Of a stretch of 64,000 nucleotides of DNA, positions 26,265 through 35,740 are shown piece after piece. The notes under the pieces were generated by a model that was given only the letters and a program-made list of their open reading frames with translations, was not told the origin of the DNA and did not search any database. Source of the stretch: JAFMKE01 sp037624485. Lineage in GTDB: Bacteria > Bacteroidota > Bacteroidia > Chitinophagales > UBA8649. Within the stretch, counting starts at the first letter, position 1, and every line of letters begins with the position of its first letter. The stretch lies in the NCBI GenBank assembly GCA_037624485.1, contig JASJJC010000021.1:62001-126000 (forward strand). Direction: 5' to 3'. Position numbers and translations under genes: made by a program.

Positions 26265-28100
26265 TTATTCAAAGAACTTGTTTTCTTTTTGCATCATTCT
26301 AAACAATAGCCCTAAAGAAACCATAGAAACAATTGCTAAAGAAATTGCAAGAATATACCTTCCAAACAGCAAATGACCTACAGCAAACAAGCCACTAAAA
26401 CTAACAAGCATTCCTAACAACCACATGACAACTGTCCTTAAAAATTTAGGTCCAGATTGATTTAGAGGTACAATCCCCTTCCACAATCCAATAGGCAAAC
26501 ATTTTTCAGCAAAAGATTTCAAAGTCTCCTCTCCCACCTGCTTAGTTAATAGCGTGCTTATGATAGAAACGACTAAGGTAATTAAAGTGATTATTACGAG
26601 TCCATAGGTGTCATAATGAGTGGAAGCATTTTCAGGTTTTAAGTAGGTCAATAAAAAGGTAATTGCTATGGCAGTAAGCATCGCACTTATCTCGGTATAT
26701 GCATTAGCTCTCCACCAAAACCAACGCAGAATTTGGGCAATCCCTAAACCCGCCGCTGCATTAATGAAAAACTTCCATGCTCCCTCTATACTGTCCATTT
26801 GCGAGGCGGTTATTATTGCCAGAAGTGTAATAAGTAAGACCATTCTTCGACTAAATTTAATTAGTTCTTTTTGATCAGCTTCTTTATTGATAAATCTTTT
26901 ATAAATGTCATTGGTTAGATAACTTGACCCCCAATTTAAATGTGTATCAACAGTACTCATAAATGCAGCCATTAGACTTGTGAATGTTAATCCTAAAAGT
27001 CCAACAGGAAGAATTAACTTCATGATTAAAGGATAGGCTATTTCTCTATTTTTGGCCACTAAAGCGCCTTCGCTGAGGTGATTGATAGTTTCATTGCCAA
27101 TGGGAAACATAACCAAAGAAACTAAGCCAACTAATATCCATGGCCATGTTCTTAATGCAATGAAAGCAATGGCAAATAGTAAAGAACCTTTTTGCGCATC
27201 AGCAGCTGATTTTGCCGTATTGATTCGTTGAGCAATATACCCAGTTCCATCGGAGTCAAATCTAACCCACCACTGAACAAGAGTGTAAATTAGAAAGATT
27301 TGAAATGGTAAGAGCGGATTGTCTAACGAGGGTAGAAATTCAGTGTAATGTCGAGCGGAAGTTTCGCCATATATATTAACTAACTGGTCTTGAATGCTTT
27401 GCATGCCACCAAGCTCAGAAACTGCATAGTAGGCAAATACAATAGAAGTAATCATTGCTATGACAAATTGTACCAAGTCAGTAAGTATAACTCCTCTAAT
27501 GCCACCGAGAGAGCTATAGGTAAGTACAATAATTAATAATGCTACGATGGTAAGGGTGGCATTTAAATCTCCTTTAAACAATAAAATACTCGGATACCAA
27601 ACTTCCATAAAGTGATACAAAGCTGGAAGTAAATCCATCCATTGAATAAATGGACTTGCAATGCTAACAGCTGCGGTTATTACCCAGCCGAGAATGAAAC
27701 AGTTTAAAATAACACCAAAGAAAAAAGCTTTAAATCCGCGCAGTAATGCTGCTTGTTTGCCGTCATATCTAAGTTCAATAAATTCTACATCGGTTAAAAC
27801 ACCGCTTTTTCTCCATCGTTGAGCAAAGAAAATAGCTACTGTGATATAGGTAGCGGCCCAACTCCACCAAAGCCAATTGCCTACAATCCCATTTTTCGCA
27901 GTAATACCTGTGACGGCAAGTGGCGTATCTGCTGCAAATGTTGTGGCAATTATAGAAATACCTAACCACCACCATGGCACGTTTCTATCTGCTACAAAGT
28001 AAGATTCGATACCAGTACTCGCTTTTTTTGAAACTGCTATTCCCAGTATAAAGACAAATACAAGATAAACGCCAAAAATGATCCAATCTAATTGTTCCAA
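26265..28100 (-). CDS. Sodium:solute symporter family transporter
   Basis: A 611-residue inner-membrane transporter of the SSS family with about 14 to 15 hydrophobic segments. The N-terminus LDWIIFGVYLVFVFILGI and ESYFVADRNVPWWWLGISIIATTFAADTP are typical, and YSSLGGIRGVILTDLVQFVI is the SSS signature region. Substrate cannot be told from sequence; sugars, amino acids and carboxylates are all possible. The start is TTG: the nearby ATG is out of frame, and a perfect -7 box lies 16 bp upstream of the TTG. Confidence 0.9.
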   Translation of the reverse strand: MEQLDWIIFGVYLVFVFILGIAVSKKASTGIESYFVADRNVPWWWLGISIIATTFAADTPLAVTGITAKNGIVGNWLWWSWAATYITVAIFFAQRWRKSGVLTDVEFIELRYDGKQAALLRGFKAFFFGVILNCFILGWVITAAVSIASPFIQWMDLLPALYHFMEVWYPSILLFKGDLNATLTIVALLIIVLTYSSLGGIRGVILTDLVQFVIAMITSIVFAYYAVSELGGMQSIQDQLVNIYGETSARHYTEFLPSLDNPLLPFQIFLIYTLVQWWVRFDSDGTGYIAQRINTAKSAADAQKGSLLFAIAFIALRTWPWILVGLVSLVMFPIGNETINHLSEGALVAKNREIAYPLIMKLILPVGLLGLTFTSLMAAFMSTVDTHLNWGSSYLTNDIYKRFINKEADQKELIKFSRRMVLLITLLAIITASQMDSIEGAWKFFINAAAGLGIAQILRWFWWRANAYTEISAMLTAIAITFLLTYLKPENASTHYDTYGLVIITLITLVVSIISTLLTKQVGEETLKSFAEKCLPIGLWKGIVPLNQSGPKFLRTVVMWLLGMLVSFSGLFAVGHLLFGRYILAISLAIVSMVSLGLLFRMMQKENKFFE

Positions 28101-28116
28101 GTCATTATATTTTTAA

Positions 28117-28124
28117 CAAAAATA
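28117..28124 (-). promoter_or_regulatory. -7 box for the symporter operon
   Basis: Minus-strand TATTTTTG, an exact TAnnTTTG match, 16 bp before the TTG start of the symporter gene. It would drive symporter, barrel protein and adenosyltransferase together. Confidence 0.5.
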
Positions 28125-28188
28125 GTATTTAGATTCAAAAAACTAGCGCGATACCTTTCTTTATGCAAATGGATTACCTGCAAGACTA

Positions 28189-29322
28189 TTAACTCCCTAG
28201 TTCCTTGCGAAAGAAATCTAAGACATAGTTAATTTCTTTACTTGTAGTTAAGGTAGAGAAACTAAATCGAAAAGTAGAATAATCAGTGTTGAGATTAAGG
28301 AATTCAAGTACATTCGAACCTTTAACTGCTCCAGAGGAACAAGCACTTCCCGTCGAAACGGATATTCCCGCCATGTCTAGTTGAATAGTAAAGGTATCGT
28401 TGATGAGTCTATTGGGGATCGAACAAGATAAAATGGTATAAGTTGTTTCTTCGGGAATCTCATTAAACAAAATCTCCTTATGAATAGCCAGTAATCCATT
28501 TTTTAATTGGGTCTTTATTTTGTTAATCTGCGCTTTATCTTTTTCTAAATTAGCATAGGCTATTTTAAGTGCCTCTCCCATTCCTACAATGCCTGGAACA
28601 TTTTCCGTACTTGACCGCAGATTTCTTTCATGACCACCTCCATGAAGCCAAGGGCTTAGGGCTATTGTTGATTTTTTGTATAAAAATCCGATGCCCAAGG
28701 GCCCATTAAATTTGTGAGCCGAAGCAGATAGAAAGGATATATTTAAGTTTTCTAAGTTAAGCGAATAATGACCAATACTTTGCACCGTATCTGAATGAAA
28801 GAACGCATCGCTTTGTTTGCATAGTTCTCCTATTCTATCGATATTGTTGATGGAGCCCAATTCATTCTGAATATGCATAATACTAACCAAGGTTTTTTTA
28901 TTACTCTTGAGAAGCAACTTTTCTAAATGGTTTAAATCAACTTGTCCATAAATTCCTAAATCAAGGTATTCAACTTCGATATTGTGCTGATCCTTTAAGA
29001 ATTTTGCCGTATTTAAAACACATTTATGCTCTACGTGGGATGTAATAATCCGCTCAACGTTTAAATCTTGTACGGCCAACTTAAGGGCTATATTATTAGC
29101 TTCAGTGCCACTTGAGCAAAAGTATATTTCTGAGGATTTAGCTCCTAAGTGATTAGCGATTGATTTTCGTACATTTTCTATCGCAGCTTTTTGTTTTCTG
29201 CCAAAAGAATGAACAGATGAAGGGTTACCATAGGACAATCCTAAATAGGGCATCATTGCTTTTAAAGCCTTGGGATGCAATGGCGAAGATGCTGCATGAT
29301 CTAAATAAATTTGCATGTCCAT
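28189..29322 (-). CDS. Cysteine desulfurase (NifS/IscS type)
   Basis: A 377-residue class V PLP enzyme. It begins IYLDHAASSPLHP, has the YGNPSSVHSFGR segment, the FCSSGTEANNIALK cofactor loop, the PLP lysine K204 in SASAHKFNGPLG and the active-site loop cysteine C328 in STGSACSSGAVKGS. The ACSSG form is of group I (NifS/IscS-like) desulfurases. It would release sulfur for Fe-S clusters or thiolation. The start ATG overlaps the glmM stop by one base (TAATG); an ATG two codons later is an alternative. No iscU or tusA neighbour is seen. Confidence 0.93.
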   Translation of the reverse strand: MDMQIYLDHAASSPLHPKALKAMMPYLGLSYGNPSSVHSFGRKQKAAIENVRKSIANHLGAKSSEIYFCSSGTEANNIALKLAVQDLNVERIITSHVEHKCVLNTAKFLKDQHNIEVEYLDLGIYGQVDLNHLEKLLLKSNKKTLVSIMHIQNELGSINNIDRIGELCKQSDAFFHSDTVQSIGHYSLNLENLNISFLSASAHKFNGPLGIGFLYKKSTIALSPWLHGGGHERNLRSSTENVPGIVGMGEALKIAYANLEKDKAQINKIKTQLKNGLLAIHKEILFNEIPEETTYTILSCSIPNRLINDTFTIQLDMAGISVSTGSACSSGAVKGSNVLEFLNLNTDYSTFRFSFSTLTTSKEINYVLDFFRKELGS

Positions 29323-30701
29323 TATCCTTCGAAAGACTTAATATCTTTTTTTATTTGTTTAACGATGTTTTTAGCAACAGTACTACTGTCACTTTCAGCA
29401 TAAACACGAACAATAGGTTCCGTATTAGACTTCCTAATCATGACCCATCCATCCGGCATGATTATTTTAAGGCCATCTACTGTGTTAATTTCAAAGTTAC
29501 TGTATTTAGCCTGCAATTTTGCTAAAATACCGTCAACATCTGTTTGAGCCTCTAAGGGAATCTTACCCTTAATCATTTCGTAGTTTGGGTAGGTAGATCG
29601 CAAAAATGAAATGCTTTTGCCTGTTTTGGCGAGATGACTTAAGAATAATGCAATGCCAACTAAGGCATCTCTCCCAAAATGTAATTCAGGGTATATGATA
29701 CCCCCATTGCCTTCTCCTCCAATTACAGCATTAACCTCCTTCATTTTCGCTACTACATTCACTTCACCTACGGCACTTGGATGATATGTTGATTGATGTT
29801 TTTCACAGACATCTCTTAGGGCCATTGATGAGGATAGATTTGAAACCGCACTTCCTTTTTTATTTTGTAAGATATAGTCCGCAACTGCGACAAGCGTATA
29901 CTCCTCACCAAACATTTCACCATCCTCATTCACAAAGGCTAGACGATCTACATCAGGATCTACAGAAATACCTAAGCTTGCTTCTTCTCTAACCACAGCA
30001 TTGGACAAACTTGTTAGATTCTCAGCTAATGGTTCTGGATTATGGGCAAATAAGCCTGTAGGTTCGCAGTTGAGCTCTATGATATCTTTTACTCCCAAAG
30101 CTTTAAGTAACATAGGTACGTAAATTCCACCACTAGAATTTACTGCATCGACTACAATTCTAAAGTTTGCTTTTGAAATAGCATCTTTATCTACCAAAGG
30201 TAATTTTAAGATATGTTCTATATGTTGTTCCTTATAGTTCATGAAGGAATGCGTCCCAATATCATCTACTTCAGGGAAGTCAAATCCACCTTCTTCTGCT
30301 ATGTCAAGAATAGTCTGACCATCGCTAGCTGATATAAATTCACCTTTTTCATTCAAAAGTTTTAGCGCATTCCATTGTTTGGGATTATGACTTGCTGTCA
30401 GTATTATTCCCCCGCTTGCTTTTAAATCTACTACCGCCATTTCAACGGTGGGCGTAGTGGAAAGACCTAGGTCAATAACATCATAACCTGCGCCCATTAA
30501 GGCTCCTACTACAAGATTGTTGACCATTTCTCCGGAAATACGAGCATCACGACCAATAACAATCGATTTTGTTTTACCCGTCTTTTTCAACCAAAACGCA
30601 TAGGCAATGGCAAACTTTACGATGTCGAATGGAGTTAATCCTTCATCCTCTTTACCACCAATTGTGCCGCGTATTCCTGAAATGGTTTTTAGTATTGCCA
30701 T
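29322..30701 (-). CDS. glmM: Phosphoglucosamine mutase
   Basis: A 459-residue alpha-D-phosphohexomutase. The phosphoserine is S104 in LTASHNPKQWNALK, the metal-binding loop is VDPDVDRLAFVNEDG, sugar-binding GGEGNGGIIYP, and the phosphate-binding loop RKSNTEPIVRVYAES is near the end. GlmM converts glucosamine-6-P to glucosamine-1-P for UDP-GlcNAc. The family cannot be separated with certainty from phosphomannomutase by motif alone, but the N-terminal ISGIRGTIGG and length fit GlmM-like proteins of Bacteroidota. It is cotranscribed with the cysteine desulfurase. Confidence 0.87.
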   Translation of the reverse strand: MAILKTISGIRGTIGGKEDEGLTPFDIVKFAIAYAFWLKKTGKTKSIVIGRDARISGEMVNNLVVGALMGAGYDVIDLGLSTTPTVEMAVVDLKASGGIILTASHNPKQWNALKLLNEKGEFISASDGQTILDIAEEGGFDFPEVDDIGTHSFMNYKEQHIEHILKLPLVDKDAISKANFRIVVDAVNSSGGIYVPMLLKALGVKDIIELNCEPTGLFAHNPEPLAENLTSLSNAVVREEASLGISVDPDVDRLAFVNEDGEMFGEEYTLVAVADYILQNKKGSAVSNLSSSMALRDVCEKHQSTYHPSAVGEVNVVAKMKEVNAVIGGEGNGGIIYPELHFGRDALVGIALFLSHLAKTGKSISFLRSTYPNYEMIKGKIPLEAQTDVDGILAKLQAKYSNFEINTVDGLKIIMPDGWVMIRKSNTEPIVRVYAESDSSTVAKNIVKQIKKDIKSFEG

Positions 30702-30772
30702 AGTTTTATTTTAAAAGGTGAGTAAAATTAGTTTATTTAGTGGGATAATTGGAATCAGAAGTCGTTTAATTT

Positions 30773-31510
30773 ATGAAAAACAAAGAATGGTTTGCAAGTT
30801 GGTTTAATACGCCGTTTTACCATATGCTGTATCAACATAGGGATTTTGATGAAGCAGAAAAGTTTATTGATTGTTTAATAGAAAAATTAGTTCCAGAAGA
30901 TAATTCTACTTTTCTAGATTTAGCTTGCGGTAAAGGCCGGCACGCTTATTATCTAGCGAAAAAGGGCTACGTGGTTAAGGGTGTAGATTTGTCCTCGGAA
31001 TCAATAGACAGTGCCGGAAAAGATTTTAGACTCGAAAATCTAAGCTTTAATGTACATGATATGCGTTTTAATATGCAAGATGAGCGATTTGATTACGTGT
31101 TTAATTTTTTTACCAGTTTTGGATATTTTGACACTCTAGAAGATAACAAGAAGGTTATTGATGTAATGAGTAACTCGCTCAATTTTGGAGGAACTTTAGT
31201 TATAGATTTTTTAAATGCAACAAAGGCTGTTCAAAATATTGTAAGCGAAGAAACTAAAAAATTGAGCAATGTTTCTTTTGAAATTGAAAGAAAACTAGAG
31301 AGTAATGTGTTGGTCAAGGATATCCGGTTTAACTATAAGAATGAGGACTACCATTACCAAGAAAAAGTGCAAGCGCTGAGGCTTAGTGACTTCCAATCCT
31401 TAATAAAAAATACAGATCTATCTTTGCTAGAAATATATGGAGATTATGCCTTGAATGCTTTTGATGAAACAAATTCTAATCGTTTAATTATGGTTTTTAA
31501 GAAGGCTTGA
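30773..31510 (+). CDS. Class I SAM-dependent methyltransferase
   Basis: A 245-residue soluble methyltransferase. Motif I is FLDLACGKGRHAYYLAKKGY (E/DxGxGxG-like, about residues 43-62), then VKGVDLSSESI and a Rossmann core with YVFNFFTSFGYF. The N-terminal KEWFASWFNTPFYHMLYQHRDFDEAE is common in a Bacteroidota methyltransferase family whose substrate is unknown to me. It overlaps by one base with the PAP2 gene. Confidence 0.88.
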   Translation: MKNKEWFASWFNTPFYHMLYQHRDFDEAEKFIDCLIEKLVPEDNSTFLDLACGKGRHAYYLAKKGYVVKGVDLSSESIDSAGKDFRLENLSFNVHDMRFNMQDERFDYVFNFFTSFGYFDTLEDNKKVIDVMSNSLNFGGTLVIDFLNATKAVQNIVSEETKKLSNVSFEIERKLESNVLVKDIRFNYKNEDYHYQEKVQALRLSDFQSLIKNTDLSLLEIYGDYALNAFDETNSNRLIMVFKKA

Positions 31511-32079
31511 TGGATTATTTAATTCAATTAGATCATCAATTATTTAACTTCATTAATCAAGATCTATCTAATTCTTTTTTTGATTGGATAATGCCTCTTA
31601 TCAGGAATAAAAATACCTGGATTCCTTTTTATTTTCTGACTGCGGTATTACTTTTTAAAACTTACGGAAAGAAAAGTCTTTTTATTGTTTTGGCAGTTGT
31701 ATTATCTGTAGGGTTAGCAGATGGCATCTCGAGTCATGCATTGAAGCCATTTTTTGAGCGAACGAGACCTTGTTTACTCCCTGGTTTTATGGAGAATGTA
31801 AACTTGGTTGTGTCTAGGTGCTCGGGAGCCTATAGTTTTCCATCTTCGCATGCCGCTAATCATTTTGCTATTGCTTTTCTTTTAATTCTTATTATCCGAA
31901 AAAATTACAGCAAACTTTCTTCAATACTTCTTTTTTGGGCCGGAATAATTTGTTTTGCTCAAATCTATGTTGGTGTTCACTTCCCCACCGATATTCTAGG
32001 TGGTTTGTTGATTGCTTGGCTTGCTGCGGTAATAAGTTACTCGATTTATAGATATTCAGTGGATAAGATTAATTGGTAG
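31510..32079 (+). CDS. PAP2 family lipid phosphatase
   Basis: A 189-residue membrane phosphatase with about five to six hydrophobic segments. All three PAP2 motifs are present: KPFFERTRP (KxxxxxxRP), PSSHAANH (PSGH type) and YVGVHFPTDILGG (Rx or Vx5HxxxD type with the catalytic His). It may dephosphorylate undecaprenyl diphosphate or phosphatidic/sphingoid phosphates. I chose the ATG at 31510, whose first base is the last base of the preceding TGA; a TTG codon just before it is unlikely to be the start. Confidence 0.9.
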   Translation: MDYLIQLDHQLFNFINQDLSNSFFDWIMPLIRNKNTWIPFYFLTAVLLFKTYGKKSLFIVLAVVLSVGLADGISSHALKPFFERTRPCLLPGFMENVNLVVSRCSGAYSFPSSHAANHFAIAFLLILIIRKNYSKLSSILLFWAGIICFAQIYVGVHFPTDILGGLLIAWLAAVISYSIYRYSVDKINW

Positions 32080-32197
32080 TAAAAATATGCTTATTGAAAA
32101 GAGTCATTTTTTAGGAAAGACTGTTAAGTAGGCTTGTACCCTAAATCAACTTTTAGGTATTGATTTTTAAAATTGCTAGCCCTATTGATTAAATAAA

Positions 32198-32229
32198 AAG
32201 CCCTGTATTGCAAATGCAATACAGGGCTT
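32198..32229 (-). terminator. Strong terminator of the Cys-rich lipoprotein gene
   Basis: A perfect 15-bp inverted repeat (AAGCCCTGTATTGCA) around a two-base centre, followed on the minus strand by TTTTTATTT. It lies 21 bp after the lipoprotein stop, and may also stop plus-strand transcripts from the PAP2 gene. Confidence 0.88.
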
Positions 32230-32250
32230 CTAATGAATATGTAATTTTTC

Positions 32251-32784
32251 TTATTGCTTGGTACCTTGGAATGTTACACTTCCTACAGCATCACCTGTTA
32301 AAGCTAATGCACCAGTAAGTGAAGCAAAGTCAGCACTAAACTCAACACCACCGTCCAAAACAATATTAGCGATACCTTGGTAGTTATATGTTTCGTTAGC
32401 AATTGTCATAGTAGTACCAGATAATGTACCTTCAACTGTTGGAACTAAAGTTCCTGCAGGAGCTGCTAATAAAGCAGAGATATCAACACCAAGATCATAA
32501 TTTCCACCAGCATTCTCATCTACTTGAGCGGTTACCATTACACCTGTAAAAGTTGTATCAGTACCAGTTAAAGCAATTACTATTGCTCCATCTGCTGTAC
32601 CATCATATGTTCCACACGCATCACACGTCGTGGCAGTACCGTCAGGCACACAATCTCCATTGTCACATACTTCACCTGCTGCACAAGTAACACCGTCACA
32701 AGGATTCACTTCATCTTCACCACAGGATTGTAAACCGAAAGTCAAGGCACCTGCTACGAATAAACTTAAAAATAATTTTTTCAT
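32251..32784 (-). CDS. Secreted Cys-rich lipoprotein
   Basis: A 177-residue lipoprotein: lipobox GLQSC at about residue 21, then a cysteine cluster (CDGVTCAAGEVCDNGDC) resembling EGF-like or tenascin-like knots seen at the N-terminus of many Bacteroidota surface lipoproteins, then CDACG, then a beta-rich domain low in charge and rich in Thr/Ala/Gly. An acidic GEDEV stretch directly after the lipidated Cys resembles the surface-export signal of Bacteroidota lipoproteins. Function unknown. It is just downstream of the 900-residue T9SS protein gene but separated by 88 bp. Confidence 0.75.
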   Translation of the reverse strand: MKKLFLSLFVAGALTFGLQSCGEDEVNPCDGVTCAAGEVCDNGDCVPDGTATTCDACGTYDGTADGAIVIALTGTDTTFTGVMVTAQVDENAGGNYDLGVDISALLAAPAGTLVPTVEGTLSGTTMTIANETYNYQGIANIVLDGGVEFSADFASLTGALALTGDAVGSVTFQGTKQ

Positions 32785-32872
32785 TGTTTTAATTTTTTTG
32801 GTTAATAATTGATTTAGAATAATAAATAATTTGTTAAGATTACAAAACTACAATAAATTCTTGGTTCTGCAA

Positions 32873-35575
32873 CTATTTAACAATAAAGTGTTTTTGATAT
32901 TGATTGCCGTTTACTTCAAGATTTAGTAAATAAAAACCAGCACTTAGATTATTAGATAGGTCAAATGTTTCTTGAAAGCGACCCGATGTATTTGGATAAT
33001 TGTTATTCAATATGACTCTCCCTGTTACATCAACAATCGCTAGGTTTAAATTGACCTTATCTAGCGTTTCTAGCACAATAGTGAAAGATCCATTATTAGG
33101 GTTAGGGTAAAGGTTCAGTGAACTTAAATCTACAAAATCCCTTATTCCCGTTTCACAATCTACGGTAATTAAAGTGGATGAACCAAAGACATTGCAATCT
33201 GGATTAATCGTAGGGAAATTTGCAGGTAAAGGAGGCAGAGTAAATGTGATTGAAGCTTCAGAGTTAGGCCCTATGGTGAAATTTTGAGCAGGAATAGAAA
33301 CGACTTGATCCGCAGTGATTAGCGGACAAGAATCTGCATATACGGTAGAAATTATCTCATCAATATCAATCGTTAAGGAACCTGTACCAATATTTAATGA
33401 AGAAATTTCCCAAGCTCCATTCGGATCACCTGAATATAAATCCGTTAAAGCAAAACATAAGGCTCCACCTGGAACAACTGATGGCAATAATGCAATTAAA
33501 CCTTCATTAATAGTATCTGGTAAAAGAGCTTGAAACTCTGCAGGTAAAATATCTCTTAAGCCTGCAGTGGTGCCGTCAGGAAAGGTAAAAACTAAACTAT
33601 CAGTAATCAATAATACCCCTGGAGTAGCGCTCAAAGCTAAACACAATTGTGCGTCTGTTAAGCATCCGCTATCAACTGTAGGATTGTGTATGATTGAATC
33701 AACGTCAAGCGCTGCAGCTGAAATTGGCGTGAAATAATAATTGCCGTTAGCTAAATCCGCAGGTATATTGGCGCAATCTAGTGTAACACCTGAACTATCA
33801 TCAGAAGGTAATACCCAGCCAGCTGCAATTGCAGCTTGTAAGCTCGCCATATCTGTTACAGGACCGTCAGCCTCAGATGAGATCGCCCATGCGACATCAT
33901 TACCAGGTTTTAATATGAAGTTGTCATGTGTAAGTGCTACATCTGCAGCTAGACTAATAGTGGTACCATTTGCACTAGAAGTTCCTTCTATGCATATATC
34001 AAATGGCGCAGAGAGTGCTTTGCATCCGTTTACTGATGTAAACAAAACTGTGAACGGCGCATTGGCAGGATTGAACGAAGATAAGGTGTCTGCATTAGCA
34101 GAAGGAATAGGAACTGCTGCTCCCGAGCTGTTTGCAAACCATTGTAAATCATATCCATTAGGATTGTCAACAAATAATGCTCCGCTTAAGTCATCTAATG
34201 TTATTACAGAGGCAGTTACATTATCTGACACTAATGCATATGCTGCAGAGCTTGTGGCACAAATTGTTCCTGAATCTATAACTACAACATAATATTCACC
34301 CGCTTGGGTCGCTGTATATGTCTGGCTAGTTGCTCCGTTGATTACTGTTGTATCTAAATACCATTGGTACGAACCCGAAGAACTTGCTTCTAGGACCGTA
34401 CTATCTCCTATACAAATTGGATTAGCTCCATTGTTTGCAATTACAGGTACTTGAGAGGGAGGTAATATTCTTACCGTATCCGTGTAAGTATTTGTAGCTT
34501 TCACACGTTTACTTAATGTTATTGAGCCATTTGCGCAACTTGTGCTAAAAGATTGAGTCCCTATACCAGGATCTGTGTTGAAGGTCAGAATAGCCGATCC
34601 TAATGCATCATCTGGTGATCCTAAAAGTCCATTATCCTCTTCCCATGCTTGTATAGCTACTCCAGTGCCAACTATTGGAATGTCAACTCCCGACCAGCTT
34701 ACTGTAGTATTAGAGCTTGGATTTCCTAGAGTGATATCGCCATTTCCAGCATTTATAATTAAGTAAGGTTCTGGTGCAGCAGTGCAACCAATAAATGGAA
34801 GATTAATTTCTTCAACATCTCCGCAATAACATGAACTATTAGATGCAGTTAAAGATGCAGCAGAGATATAATATTCTTCTATGGTTTCAGTGAGTGAAAC
34901 AATATATTCTCCTACACCAACAAATGTATTCGTGGCGCTTGGGCCAGCAGCTAAATTTCCATCGCCAAAGTCCCAAGCGTAGGTTGTTGGGTTAATAACT
35001 AATGGTGGTATTAATGTTTCAGCAAAATCTACTGTCAGGGAATCACAAGCCACATTTCCAGACAATGTGAAAAATGGGTTCCCAGCAGGAGGTAATACAT
35101 TGACGGTAATTGGCAAGTTCTGAATTTGACATTGACTGATACCTGCGACACTTCCACAACCATTAACAGAAACATTAACCGTGTAAGATCCAGCTGGAGC
35201 TAATGTGTTAATATCCATAGTTACGCACCCATATCGGTAGCTTTGAGGATTGTATGTGTGAGGAGGTCCTAAATCACTTGTCCAGCAAAACCCTGTAGTC
35301 GCAGGGGGTAAATCATTAACACTTAATATTTGAACTGATGTAACTGTAGCTGAACCAATTCCTGGAACCGCTATTGAAACCGGCATTAAATATTGAAAAG
35401 TAATGGTTGTATCTACTCCAGCTTGAATAGTTACAATTTCAGGAATTAAGCCCAAATCTTCAGGGCCTGTGCTTGTGTGTATGGTTTCATCTACCACACA
35501 GGTAGGACATTGCGCAGAAATACTTACAATAAATAGTAAGGAAATAAATGTGAAAAGTAAATTACTTGCTTTCAT
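32873..35575 (-). CDS. Large secreted PKD/Ig-like protein with T9SS sorting domain
   Basis: A 900-residue exported protein: signal peptide (about 1-21), several beta-sandwich modules including a PKD-like unit (YAWDFGDGNLAAGP and GVGEYIVSLTE, about 198-230), an Ig-like unit (YQWYLDTTVINGATSQTY, about 400-420), then low-charge beta regions rich in Asp/Thr/Ser, and a C-terminal T9SS type A domain (LNLYPNPNNGSFTIVLE to YQKHFIVK). No catalytic motif is seen. It probably acts as a surface adhesin or matrix protein. It has a TATCTTTG -7 box upstream and is divergent from the TonB receptor pair. Confidence 0.88.
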   Translation of the reverse strand: MKASNLLFTFISLLFIVSISAQCPTCVVDETIHTSTGPEDLGLIPEIVTIQAGVDTTITFQYLMPVSIAVPGIGSATVTSVQILSVNDLPPATTGFCWTSDLGPPHTYNPQSYRYGCVTMDINTLAPAGSYTVNVSVNGCGSVAGISQCQIQNLPITVNVLPPAGNPFFTLSGNVACDSLTVDFAETLIPPLVINPTTYAWDFGDGNLAAGPSATNTFVGVGEYIVSLTETIEEYYISAASLTASNSSCYCGDVEEINLPFIGCTAAPEPYLIINAGNGDITLGNPSSNTTVSWSGVDIPIVGTGVAIQAWEEDNGLLGSPDDALGSAILTFNTDPGIGTQSFSTSCANGSITLSKRVKATNTYTDTVRILPPSQVPVIANNGANPICIGDSTVLEASSSGSYQWYLDTTVINGATSQTYTATQAGEYYVVVIDSGTICATSSAAYALVSDNVTASVITLDDLSGALFVDNPNGYDLQWFANSSGAAVPIPSANADTLSSFNPANAPFTVLFTSVNGCKALSAPFDICIEGTSSANGTTISLAADVALTHDNFILKPGNDVAWAISSEADGPVTDMASLQAAIAAGWVLPSDDSSGVTLDCANIPADLANGNYYFTPISAAALDVDSIIHNPTVDSGCLTDAQLCLALSATPGVLLITDSLVFTFPDGTTAGLRDILPAEFQALLPDTINEGLIALLPSVVPGGALCFALTDLYSGDPNGAWEISSLNIGTGSLTIDIDEIISTVYADSCPLITADQVVSIPAQNFTIGPNSEASITFTLPPLPANFPTINPDCNVFGSSTLITVDCETGIRDFVDLSSLNLYPNPNNGSFTIVLETLDKVNLNLAIVDVTGRVILNNNYPNTSGRFQETFDLSNNLSAGFYLLNLEVNGNQYQKHFIVK

Positions 35576-35597
35576 ATGGTGGTTTAGTTAGTTTCAT

Positions 35598-35605
35598 CAA
35601 AGATA
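35598..35605 (-). promoter_or_regulatory. -7 box for the PKD/T9SS protein
   Basis: Minus-strand TATCTTTG, an exact TAnnTTTG match, 22 bp before the ATG at 35575. Confidence 0.5.
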
Positions 35606-35740
35606 CTCATTTTTTATATTTTGAGATATTCAAATCGTTTGAGCTGTTTTTGTTTTAAAGAACTGTTGAAAACTTGATCTATTTGAAGATTTATATTCAA
35701 TAAAAAAATTATCTTAGACATTCAAATCAACTTAAAATAT

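Noticed and set aside
33741..34292. 183-codon open frame on the plus strand
   Set aside because: It lies entirely antisense within the PKD/T9SS gene, whose low-charge Ser/Thr/Ala-rich codons keep the opposite strand open. No motif or leader is seen.
11845..35575. Two T9SS proteins of exactly 900 residues as possible paralogues
   Set aside because: Apart from signal peptides and the C-terminal sorting domain they share no domain order; the equal length is coincidence.
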